NCBI GenBank assembly: GCA_030590605.1
Contig: JAUUYB010000083.1
Span: forward strand, 1 to 5,542
Origin: Candidatus Woesearchaeota archaeon
Lineage (GTDB): Archaea > Nanobdellota > Nanobdellia > Woesearchaeales > JAUUYB01
Reading direction: 5' to 3'
DNA length: 5,542 bases
Notes under the pieces: generated by a model
The model's input: only the letters and a program-made list of their open reading frames with translations
Told to the model about the DNA's origin: nothing
Database searches by the model: none
Position numbers and translations under genes: made by a program
In this document: piece after piece, positions 1 through 4,752 of the stretch
Layout of the letters: the number at the start of each line of letters is the position of its first letter
Numbering within the stretch: the first letter of the stretch is position 1

Positions 1-1
1 G

Positions 2-403
2 TACAAAGAACAAATCGCAAAACTCTCAGACAAGAATATCATCGGCCACATACACCTCGTAGACGCGATGGGAGGGGGGCATCACCATCTCCCGGCTGGA
101 CAAGGAAATCTGCCGCTAGTGGATGCCATCACCTACCTCAAGAAAAAAGGGTATGCTGGCACAATCATCTCTGAGGCACATGAAGAGAACTCACGATTCG
201 GAGCTGACAGGCAACTGACTGAGACATGGAAGACATTCGGAAGCCCGATCTACAGGACAAGTGCACCGATAAGATTCGGCCCTTCAACCATGGGTGAGAT
301 GAGCCACGGATACTTTGGGCGAACTACCCCTCCTATGTTCACCTACGGCACATATGCGCCTTCTAATGACTGGACTCTTTGGAGTCAAGTTCCTATGGAA
401 TAA
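2..403 (+). CDS. Sugar phosphate isomerase/epimerase-like TIM-barrel protein (C-terminal part, 5' end outside window)
   Basis: The frame is open from base 2, giving the last 133 residues and a TAA stop; the first ATG in view (base 68) is internal, since coding sequence continues upstream of it. Visible residues fit the last strands of a xylose-isomerase-like (AP endonuclease 2) TIM barrel: a metal-site-like IGHIHLVDA segment, a histidine- and glycine-rich HHHLPAGQGNLP loop, then a helix and strand ending in GTIISEAHEE, where the glutamate would be a metal ligand. Family members isomerise or epimerise sugars or their phosphates, or act as endonuclease IV; the substrate cannot be told from this fragment. 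About 50 residues follow the barrel, rich in Tyr, Pro, Phe and Trp and ending in WTLWSQVPME; this is longer than I expect for the core family. The gene converges on the membrane-protein pair. Family-level call is good, function open. Confidence 0.72.
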   Translation, partial: YKEQIAKLSDKNIIGHIHLVDAMGGGHHHLPAGQGNLPLVDAITYLKKKGYAGTIISEAHEENSRFGADRQLTETWKTFGSPIYRTSAPIRFGPSTMGEMSHGYFGRTTPPMFTYGTYAPSNDWTLWSQVPME

Positions 404-410
404 AATATTG

Positions 411-433
411 ATACTATTTTTTCTATACTATTT
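411..433 (+). terminator. T-rich tract after TIM-barrel gene
   Basis: Eight bases after the TAA stop lies a T-rich stretch with six consecutive Ts (417-422) and a 9-base direct repeat ATACTATTT (411-419 and 425-433). Archaeal RNA polymerase commonly terminates at U-rich tracts without a hairpin, so this is a reasonable terminator for the + strand gene. A small 5-bp hairpin (GACTC 373-377 with GAGTC 382-386) lies inside the coding region and is probably chance. Termination itself is inference. Confidence 0.45.
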
Positions 434-436
434 CTG

Positions 437-451
437 AAAGAACAAAACAAA
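437..451 (-). terminator. T-rich tract after membrane-protein pair
   Basis: Read on the - strand, the 30 bases after the TGA stop of the small membrane protein contain TTTGTTTTGTT (plus-strand A-rich run at 441-451). In this 64-base convergent spacer it is a plausible U-rich terminator for the leftward transcript, paired with the rightward tract beside it. There is no hairpin support. Confidence 0.35.
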
Positions 452-467
452 TTACAATGAATGACTC

Positions 468-716
468 TCAAACAAGACTGAACAGCCCTTTCTGACCGAG
501 AAATATCACTACAATGAGTGTCGGTATCCAGTGACCAATGCCTTTAGCCAGAAGCAGGATGTATAGACCCGCAGCCACATCAAGCCAGCTGATGAAGTTC
601 TTCATCATAGCGAACATGAAACCCTTCAGGATGAGAAACCATGCAGCAAATGAGATTATCGTATGGGGTAAGTATGAGATCACCATGATGACAAGCACGC
701 AGAAGATGTCTGCCAC
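468..716 (-). CDS. Small integral membrane protein of unknown function (82 aa)
   Basis: An 82-residue, very hydrophobic protein with about three membrane segments (roughly residues 2-29, 43-58 and 62-79), short polar turns (MMKN near 37-40, AKGIGHW near 57-63) and no enzyme motif. The likely start is GTG at 716, giving (M)ADIFCVLVI, ten bases after the stop of the upstream gene. The frame stays open upstream to a TTG at 770, but that would overlap the neighbour by 44 bases and adds a less natural N-terminus. The first ATG (686) would cut into the first membrane segment. No good Shine-Dalgarno supports any choice; GGGA abuts the GTG. Tight spacing behind another membrane protein suggests co-transcription and perhaps a common complex. 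The general pattern resembles small uncharacterised archaeal membrane proteins, but I cannot name a family. The coding call is fairly safe; the start is not. Confidence 0.68.
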   Translation of the reverse strand: MADIFCVLVIMVISYLPHTIISFAAWFLILKGFMFAMMKNFISWLDVAAGLYILLLAKGIGHWIPTLIVVIFLGQKGLFSLV

Positions 717-726
717 TCCCAGCAGC

Positions 727-1095
727 TTACCCAAGACCAAAGAGAACACCAATAATGAACAAGACACCAACGACCGACCCTAGCTTAAGGATCAATGATA
801 TCCTGATCGATAGGACAAGAGGGATGAGTGTCTTAACGAAGTATGTCACGAAGAATACAGAAGCAATCGCTATCAGGATAGCTGATACTACATCAACTAT
901 GCCAGGCAAATAGTTCTCAAACAGCGCCCGCAAGCCCACGACTGCTAAAATCAGGATAATTCCTCGTTTGATGAAATCCTTCATAGAACCTACCAACATC
1001 ATCTCGTCATTCGAAGCGTTGAACAGGCTCAGGAATACATCATGCGGGTCCTGGATATGCAGGTCCTCTGTCAGTACGAATGTGGATTTTCCCAT
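727..1095 (-). CDS. Small membrane protein with cytoplasmic-type N-terminal region, unknown function (122 aa)
   Basis: A 122-residue protein from ATG at 1095 to TAA at 727. The first ~44 residues are soluble and mildly acidic (MGKSTFVLTEDLHIQDPHDV...), followed by hydrophobic segments at about 45-58, 66-88 and 104-121, separated by short charged turns (RALFE near 56-60, VKTL and SIRIS near 87-100). No catalytic motif is recognisable. The frame is open further upstream to 1197, but the ATG at 1095 sits about 27 bases downstream of a TATA box and the extra 34 residues would run through the promoter, so 1095 is preferred and the mRNA would be leaderless. It is the first gene of a probable two-gene leftward unit with the 82-aa membrane protein, and diverges from the methyltransferase gene. 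Function unknown; a small scaffold or membrane-stress protein would be speculation. Confidence 0.72.
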   Translation of the reverse strand: MGKSTFVLTEDLHIQDPHDVFLSLFNASNDEMMLVGSMKDFIKRGIILILAVVGLRALFENYLPGIVDVVSAILIAIASVFFVTYFVKTLIPLVLSIRISLILKLGSVVGVLFIIGVLFGLG

Positions 1096-1116
1096 ATCAA
1101 GTACAATAGTCAACAC

Positions 1117-1127
1117 TAATATATAAG
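1117..1127 (-). promoter_or_regulatory. TATA box of the leftward membrane-protein unit
   Basis: On the - strand the bases read CTTATATATTA, an archaeal TATA-box match. Its centre is about 27 bases upstream of the ATG at 1095. Archaeal transcription typically starts about 25-27 bases downstream of the box centre, so the start would fall at or next to the ATG, giving a leaderless mRNA. No Shine-Dalgarno precedes this ATG, which agrees. Confidence 0.6.
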
Positions 1128-1140
1128 TATTATCAAAAAG

Positions 1141-1148
1141 TATATAAA
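1141..1148 (+). promoter_or_regulatory. TATA box of the methyltransferase gene
   Basis: TATATAAA with an A-rich BRE-like stretch just upstream (CAAAAAG, 1134-1140). The box centre is about 27 bases before the ATG at 1172, so transcription should start at or within a base or two of the start codon. The AGGA at 1167-1170 is too close to the ATG to be a working ribosome site. It is back to back with the leftward TATA box, about 22 bases centre to centre. Confidence 0.65.
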
Positions 1149-1171
1149 CAGTTTTTGAAACACTATAGGAT

Positions 1172-1696
1172 ATGCGAGAAGATTTCCTTATCATCAAGAC
1201 TGAATATGACTCTCTTTATAACACGATGCTATCAGAAGGCAGACTGCCACTAAAAGAGACTGAGCTAGGGTACTGGGGAATCTCGACTGCGGACGATATA
1301 TTCCACCTATTCCAGACCCTCAAACTGAATAAGTTCAAGAGCTTCATCGATCTCGGGAGCGGAGACGGAAAAGTGGCTATGATAGCCTCACTTTTCACAA
1401 AAGCATCCGGGATAGAATGCGATAAAGAACTTGTCGACCACTCCAAAAGGATCAAAAAGAAACTTAAGCTCTCTGCAGAAATAATCCATGGAGATTTTCT
1501 CCAGCACGATCTGACATCCTATGATCTTATCTTCATCAACCCAGACCAGCATATGACAAAGCTCGAGCCAAAACTCCATAGGGAGCTCCGAGGCAAACTG
1601 GTCGTCTATGGTCCACATTACCATCCGACGCTCCTCAAAAAAGAAGCAGGATTCATAGCCCATACCTCTCCTGTCACAGTGTATCGGAATCGGTGA
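1172..1696 (+). CDS. Class I SAM-dependent methyltransferase (174 aa)
   Basis: A compact Rossmann-fold methyltransferase, about the size of a bare catalytic domain. Motif I is FIDLGSGDGKV (residues 58-68), the glycine-rich S-adenosylmethionine loop. The acidic residue after the second strand is in GIECDKE (80-86; E82 should contact the ribose hydroxyls). The third-strand acidic motif is HGDF (106-109), and the fourth strand ends in DLIFINPDQ (118-126), the position of the NPPY or related catalytic motif. An N-terminal helical part (1-50) with ELGYWGIST may cap the site, as in DOT1-like and other small methyltransferases. The substrate (protein, RNA or small molecule) cannot be read from the sequence; NPDQ in place of NPPY argues against a standard N6-adenine enzyme. 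The start fits a leaderless mRNA. The PRTase-like gene follows after 72 bases with no obvious promoter, so co-transcription is possible. Confidence 0.82.
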   Translation: MREDFLIIKTEYDSLYNTMLSEGRLPLKETELGYWGISTADDIFHLFQTLKLNKFKSFIDLGSGDGKVAMIASLFTKASGIECDKELVDHSKRIKKKLKLSAEIIHGDFLQHDLTSYDLIFINPDQHMTKLEPKLHRELRGKLVVYGPHYHPTLLKKEAGFIAHTSPVTVYRNR

Positions 1697-1756
1697 ACCG
1701 GGTCACCCATTACTCTACCAGGAAAGGAATATCTGCAACATTCCCGACTTCATCAC

Positions 1757-1762
1757 GGAGGT
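1757..1762 (+). promoter_or_regulatory. Shine-Dalgarno of the PRTase-like gene
   Basis: GGAGGT lies six bases before the ATG at 1769 and is complementary to the conserved archaeal 16S 3' end. It fixes the start of the PRTase-like gene. The 72-base gap before it (1697-1768) has no TATA-like element, which fits an internal gene of a two-gene transcript. Confidence 0.75.
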
Positions 1763-1768
1763 ACAACC

Positions 1769-2782
1769 ATGCAACTTACAAGAATTAACGACCATTTCTA
1801 CGAAATTTCAGAAGGACCAACAACCAAGGTCAAGAGGTTCATCTTCACCAGCGCAGAGACAAGGGACATCTGCAACAAACCAGAAGTGCTGGGGTGTGAT
1901 TATACTGACAAGATGGAGAAAGCGATGGAAAAAGCACTTACCAATTTCCCTATCGATATATCAGAAATAAGTGAGCAAGATTCCTGCATCGTGAACTTCC
2001 TCAGAGGCGGGCTCAACTTCAGGCTAAGAGAAGCTATGCACACCGCTCTTGGATGGAACCGGCATACGACCTCATTCATGAGCTCTCAGAGGTATATCGA
2101 AGATGGCAGATGGGGAGTCAAAGAAGATCAGTACAGAAAATTCATATTCCCTAAGAACCCCTCAATCTTCATCGGCGACGTCGTAGCGACAGGGGTTACA
2201 GCCAAAGGAGGATTGAATGTAGTCCTTGACGCGATGAAAGAGAAAGGTATAACCCCAAAGAACATTTTCTTCTTCACTTTCGGCTGCCATAAGATCGAGA
2301 AGATCCTAGATGAGATGATCGAACAGAGAAATGACATACTAGGCAATACAGAAAATATCGCAGTCATATACCTCGAAGGAAAATTCCGGCTTGCAGACAG
2401 CAAGACTGACCTTAAGATCCGAATCCCAGGAACCGACCTTCTAAGGACCGGCGCAATCATGGCACCTGAATTCGTGATGTCCCAATATGAAGACATCGCC
2501 CACATGCTCGAGAGATGCACTATCTACGACGCAGGAAGCAGATCATTCGATATCCCTGAATATCTCGAAGATGTCCAAGACTATTGGAAAGGAGTTTCGA
2601 ATCTTGATATGACACTAAAGGAAGCAGTGCTTGAGAGATGGCCGGATATGATCACTGAGGGATTCGACAAGGAACAGCTTGCGACACTCGATAAGAAGCA
2701 TAAGATGCATATCGAAGAGCTTGATGATATGGATCTGACACTAAAGGAATACTGCGAGCGCCGTCTAAAGGAGCTCAACTAA
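1769..2782 (+). CDS. Phosphoribosyltransferase-fold protein of unknown substrate, with C-terminal extension (337 aa)
   Basis: The central part looks like a type I phosphoribosyltransferase. Residues 133-145, IFIGDVVATGVTA, match the PRPP-binding loop (hydrophobic strand, D137, then A-T-G-x-T). NFLRGGLNF (76-84) resembles the pyrophosphate loop LRAGL of uracil phosphoribosyltransferase. The usual pair of acidic residues in the PRPP loop is reduced to one: G136 stands where D or E is common. A strand/helix region follows (IFFFTFGCHKIEKIL, 166-180; AVIYLEGKF, 198-206). The protein is longer than typical PRTases (about 180-230 residues): about 60 residues precede the fold, and a charged, probably helical tail (about 260-337) contains a repeated LTLKE/MTLKE motif. 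It may be a PRTase for an unusual base, or a PRTase-fold regulator. ATG 1769 is set by a strong Shine-Dalgarno. Fold assignment is good, function unknown. Confidence 0.75.
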   Translation: MQLTRINDHFYEISEGPTTKVKRFIFTSAETRDICNKPEVLGCDYTDKMEKAMEKALTNFPIDISEISEQDSCIVNFLRGGLNFRLREAMHTALGWNRHTTSFMSSQRYIEDGRWGVKEDQYRKFIFPKNPSIFIGDVVATGVTAKGGLNVVLDAMKEKGITPKNIFFFTFGCHKIEKILDEMIEQRNDILGNTENIAVIYLEGKFRLADSKTDLKIRIPGTDLLRTGAIMAPEFVMSQYEDIAHMLERCTIYDAGSRSFDIPEYLEDVQDYWKGVSNLDMTLKEAVLERWPDMITEGFDKEQLATLDKKHKMHIEELDDMDLTLKEYCERRLKELN

Positions 2783-2800
2783 TTCTAGACTAGCATAATA

Positions 2801-2808
2801 TTTAAATA
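2801..2808 (+). promoter_or_regulatory. TATA box of the aldolase gene
   Basis: TTTAAATA, close to the archaeal TATA consensus, lies 18 bases after the PRTase stop. The predicted transcription start, about 26 bases downstream of the box centre (near 2830), leaves a leader of roughly 18 bases that carries the Shine-Dalgarno. The aldolase is therefore probably transcribed on its own. Confidence 0.65.
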
Positions 2809-2835
2809 CCGCGCTGATTTGGGATTACCTACACT

Positions 2836-2843
2836 GAGGTGAT
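2836..2843 (+). promoter_or_regulatory. Near-ideal Shine-Dalgarno deciding the aldolase start
   Basis: GAGGTGAT gives eight contiguous bases complementary to the archaeal 16S 3' end (AUCACCUC), four bases before ATG 2848. A GTG at 2839 is in frame with the aldolase but lies inside this site, so it would be a false start adding three residues; ATG 2848 is the real one. Confidence 0.8.
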
Positions 2844-2847
2844 ACTA

Positions 2848-4002
2848 ATGGCTAAATTTGAACCTATTCCTGGATCGACAATCTTCAACGCTCTTCACGA
2901 CGAGAATTGCATCGTCATGGCATGCAACACGCGGATAGTCCCCGGCACAGTCCATGGTATACTCCGCGCAGCGAAAGACATGGATGCCGCGGTCATACTC
3001 GAACTTGCGAGATCAGAATGCGACCTATCAGGCGGATACACAGGGCTTACTCCAAAAGATTATGCGGAGAAGACCATGAAGATCTCAAAAGAGGTCGGTC
3101 ATGACATCTGGGCCTTGCACGCAGACCATATCGGGATCAAGAAAGGTGATACTGAGGATATACAAGCCACGAAGGAACTCGTGAAAGCTCAGATAGAAGC
3201 AGGATTCACTACCTATGCAATCGATGCGAGCCACCTCTTTGACTTCGAAGCGGCTGATCCTGCAGGAGAGCTCGCTCCGAATATCGAAGCGACTACGACT
3301 ATGGCAGAATTCATCACCCAAAACATGGGCGAAAATGAGTTCGGACTTGAAGTAGAGGTCGGAGAGATCGGCAGGAAAAACGATGATGGACTCATACTCA
3401 CCACTCCTGAACAGGCAGTAGCATTCATAACCGCACTCACAGAGGCAGGTGTAAAACCTCATCTCATCGCGATCGCGAATGGTTCGACACATGGAAATAT
3501 CTATGATAAGGACGGCAAGCTCAAGGCGCAGGTATCGATCGACATCGAACAGACCAAAGCAATCGCAAAAGCGCTCAAGGACAAAGGATTCACAGTCAAG
3601 ATCGCACAGCACGGGATCACCGGAACACCAAGAGAGTTCATCAAGAGCGAGTTCCCGCACGGAGACCTCCTCAAAGGGAATGTCGGGACGTTCTGGCAGA
3701 ATATCGTATTCGAGATACTTAAGGTCTACGAACCGGAACTATGGGAAGATATGAAAAACTGGACTCTTGAGACATTCAAAGAGCAGGCAGAGAAAAAAGG
3801 TCTTAAGACTGAAGAACAGATCATAGGGACTTTCGGAAAGAAATCGATCAAGCAGTTCTATGATAAGATTTATTCTCTTCGGAGCGGGACAGTAGCTGCG
3901 ATCGAAGCACGCGCGTACGCAGAAGCCCTCATGTTCTTCGAGGCTTTCAACGCCCGAGGGACAGCCGGAAAAGTCAGGGAATGGATGAAGAAACATAGAT
4001 GA
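2848..4002 (+). CDS. Class II fructose-bisphosphate aldolase family protein (384 aa)
   Basis: A zinc-dependent class II aldolase of the ketose-bisphosphate family, which reversibly cleaves fructose 1,6-bisphosphate (or a close relative) to dihydroxyacetone phosphate and an aldehyde. The family active site is complete in order: ALHADHIG (89-96) with D93 and metal ligand H94; LEVEVGEIG (167-175) with metal-site E170; NGSTHG (211-216) with metal ligand H215; AQHGITGTP (253-261) with metal ligand H255; and GNVGTFWQ (277-284), matching the phosphate-binding NxDT region. HGITG replaces the common HGGSG. The barrel is followed by a helical C-terminal part (about 300-384), so the length is in the range of the longer class II enzymes. 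Tagatose-bisphosphate or another ketose phosphate is possible. Many archaea instead use the class I-type aldolase or the bifunctional FBP aldolase/phosphatase, so this suggests transfer or a DPANN-type metabolism. It has its own promoter. Confidence 0.88.
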   Translation: MAKFEPIPGSTIFNALHDENCIVMACNTRIVPGTVHGILRAAKDMDAAVILELARSECDLSGGYTGLTPKDYAEKTMKISKEVGHDIWALHADHIGIKKGDTEDIQATKELVKAQIEAGFTTYAIDASHLFDFEAADPAGELAPNIEATTTMAEFITQNMGENEFGLEVEVGEIGRKNDDGLILTTPEQAVAFITALTEAGVKPHLIAIANGSTHGNIYDKDGKLKAQVSIDIEQTKAIAKALKDKGFTVKIAQHGITGTPREFIKSEFPHGDLLKGNVGTFWQNIVFEILKVYEPELWEDMKNWTLETFKEQAEKKGLKTEEQIIGTFGKKSIKQFYDKIYSLRSGTVAAIEARAYAEALMFFEAFNARGTAGKVREWMKKHR

Positions 4003-4020
4003 TATACTGTTTAGATCATC
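3998..4020. repeat. 6-bp inverted repeat over the aldolase stop codon
   Basis: GATGAT (3998-4003) pairs with ATCATC (4015-4020) around an 11-base loop, and the TGA stop lies in the left arm. There is no T-run directly behind it, so it is not a bacterial-type terminator. It could stabilise the mRNA 3' end or be chance. Confidence 0.25.
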
Positions 4021-4064
4021 CATTCAAAATTAACCTTGGAAACAGTCATATCTAGGGCAAAAAA

Positions 4065-4079
4065 CCGAAACCTTTATCG
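4065..4079 (+). promoter_or_regulatory. BRE/TATA promoter of the TBP gene
   Basis: CCGAAA directly followed by CCTTTATCG matches the purine-rich BRE plus TTTAT layout of archaeal promoters. Transcription from it would start near 4101, giving a leader of about 38 bases that contains the inverted repeat at 4103-4124. It lies in the 136-base spacer between aldolase and TBP, which contains no other gene. Confidence 0.5.
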
Positions 4080-4095
4080 TTAGCAGTAATTCTCT

Positions 4096-4104
4096 GTTTA
4101 AAAA
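4096..4104 (+). promoter_or_regulatory. Second, alternative TATA-like box of the TBP gene
   Basis: GTTTAAAAA is a second AT-rich box-like element. If used, transcription would start near 4126, giving a 13-base leader that keeps only the weak AAAAGG ribosome site. It lacks a clear BRE, so the element at 4065-4079 is preferred; both could work as tandem promoters. Confidence 0.35.
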
Positions 4105-4124
4105 GACTTTGAATTGACAGTCTT
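4103..4124. repeat. 6-bp inverted repeat between TBP promoter and start codon
   Basis: AAGACT (4103-4108) and AGTCTT (4119-4124) form a perfect 6-bp inverted repeat with a 10-base spacer. It sits at or just after the transcription start expected from the upstream promoter, and between the second box and the ATG. It could be an operator for a dimeric repressor or a weak leader hairpin ending just before the AAAAGG ribosome site. A repeat this short can occur by chance. Confidence 0.35.
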
Positions 4125-4138
4125 CAAAAAGGTTTAAA

Positions 4139-4684
4139 ATGGCAAAAATAAGGGTAGTAAATCTTGTCGTGACCACTGATCTAGAACATAAATTACATCT
4201 AGAGAAGATTGCGGCCACATTACCGAATGTAGAATATAATCCAGAACAATTCCCGGGGTTAGTCCTAAGGATAAAAGAACCCAAAACCTCTTCCCTGCTG
4301 TTCTCATCAGGCAGGGTTGTCTGTACTGGTGCAAGAGATATACTTTCTGCAAAAAAAGCAATCCACAAAGTCATTGAATCCCTTAAAAAAGTCAAGGTCA
4401 AAATAAAAATTGAACCAGTGCTTAAAATCCAAAATCTGGTCGGGTCAGGAGAATTGGGATTTGATCTCAATCTGAATATGTTAGCAATGAAACTTCGGAA
4501 TGTCGAATATGAACCAGAACAATTTCCGGGGTTAGTACACAAAATGAAAAAACCATTTCACGCAAGCTTCCTCTTATTCTCCAATGGAAAAATGGTCTGC
4601 ACCGGAACAAAAAGCGAAAAAGAAATGGAAGCATGTCTTGAACAATTGATCAAAGACCTGAAAAAAGTCGGTTTTTCTTCTTGA
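4139..4684 (+). CDS. tbp: TATA-box-binding protein (TBP), 181 aa
   Basis: The archaeal basal transcription factor that binds and bends the TATA box and recruits TFB and RNA polymerase. It is the classic pseudo-symmetric saddle: repeat 1 at about residues 3-88, repeat 2 at about 95-178, offset by 91 residues. All four DNA-kinking phenylalanines are present: F38 (EQFPGLVLRIKEP), F55 (LLFSSGRVVCTG), F129 (EQFPGLVHKMKKP) and F147 (LLFSNGKMVCTG). The central minor-groove asparagines also appear kept: N8 (VVNLVVT) and N99 (IQNLVGS). The length is normal, but the protein ends in KKVGFSS without the acidic tail of many archaeal TBPs. AAAAGG six bases before ATG 4139 is a modest ribosome site. The gene is A+T-richer than its neighbours in places (18 of 60 bases G+C at 4381-4440, against 28 of 60 at 3181-3240 in the aldolase). 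It appears monocistronic and converges on the VWA gene. Very secure call. Confidence 0.97.
   Translation: MAKIRVVNLVVTTDLEHKLHLEKIAATLPNVEYNPEQFPGLVLRIKEPKTSSLLFSSGRVVCTGARDILSAKKAIHKVIESLKKVKVKIKIEPVLKIQNLVGSGELGFDLNLNMLAMKLRNVEYEPEQFPGLVHKMKKPFHASFLLFSNGKMVCTGTKSEKEMEACLEQLIKDLKKVGFSS
4672..4682 (+). terminator. Pyrimidine-rich tract at the TBP stop
   Basis: TTTTTCTTCTT runs into the TGA stop codon, and a weak 5-bp hairpin (TCTGA 4696-4700 with TCAGA 4707-4711) follows. A U-rich 3' end fits archaeal termination, though its overlap with the last codons makes this uncertain. Confidence 0.3.
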
Positions 4685-4710
4685 GGAATATGTAATCTGA
4701 TTTAATTCAG

Positions 4711-4722
4711 AAAACTACAAAA
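4711..4722 (-). terminator. T-rich tracts after the VWA gene
   Basis: On the - strand, about 30-40 bases after the VWA stop, two TTTT runs occur (plus-strand A runs at 4711-4714 and 4719-4722) within a pyrimidine-rich stretch. Position in the 68-base convergent spacer makes a leftward terminator plausible. Confidence 0.35.
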
Positions 4723-4752
4723 GAGAGAATATCAATTGCACCTTCGGGGGGA

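Noticed and set aside
538..783. 81-codon + strand frame over the membrane-protein genes
   Set aside because: Antisense to strongly hydrophobic membrane-protein frames, with no start signal or recognisable protein.
727..1197. Longer 156-residue form of the first membrane protein
   Set aside because: It would translate through both TATA boxes and overlap the methyltransferase start; ATG 1095 has a correctly spaced promoter.
1692..1707. 5-bp hairpin (GGTGA with TCACC) over the methyltransferase stop codon
   Set aside because: Short stem, no T-run after it, and hairpins of this size are common by chance; not convincing as a terminator or attenuator.
2128..2520. 130-codon open frame on the - strand
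   Set aside because: Antisense to the PRTase-like gene; Ser/Ile-rich shadow translation with no promoter or ribosome site.
3085..3660. 191-codon open frame on the - strand
   Set aside because: Fully antisense to the aldolase, which has complete active-site motifs; the translation has unusual Cys/Arg/Asp-rich composition and no recognisable domain.
4030..4542. 170-codon open frame on the - strand over TBP
   Set aside because: Antisense to a secure TBP gene. Its repeated NPGNCSG-YSTF segments simply mirror the two TBP repeats, not a real repeat protein.
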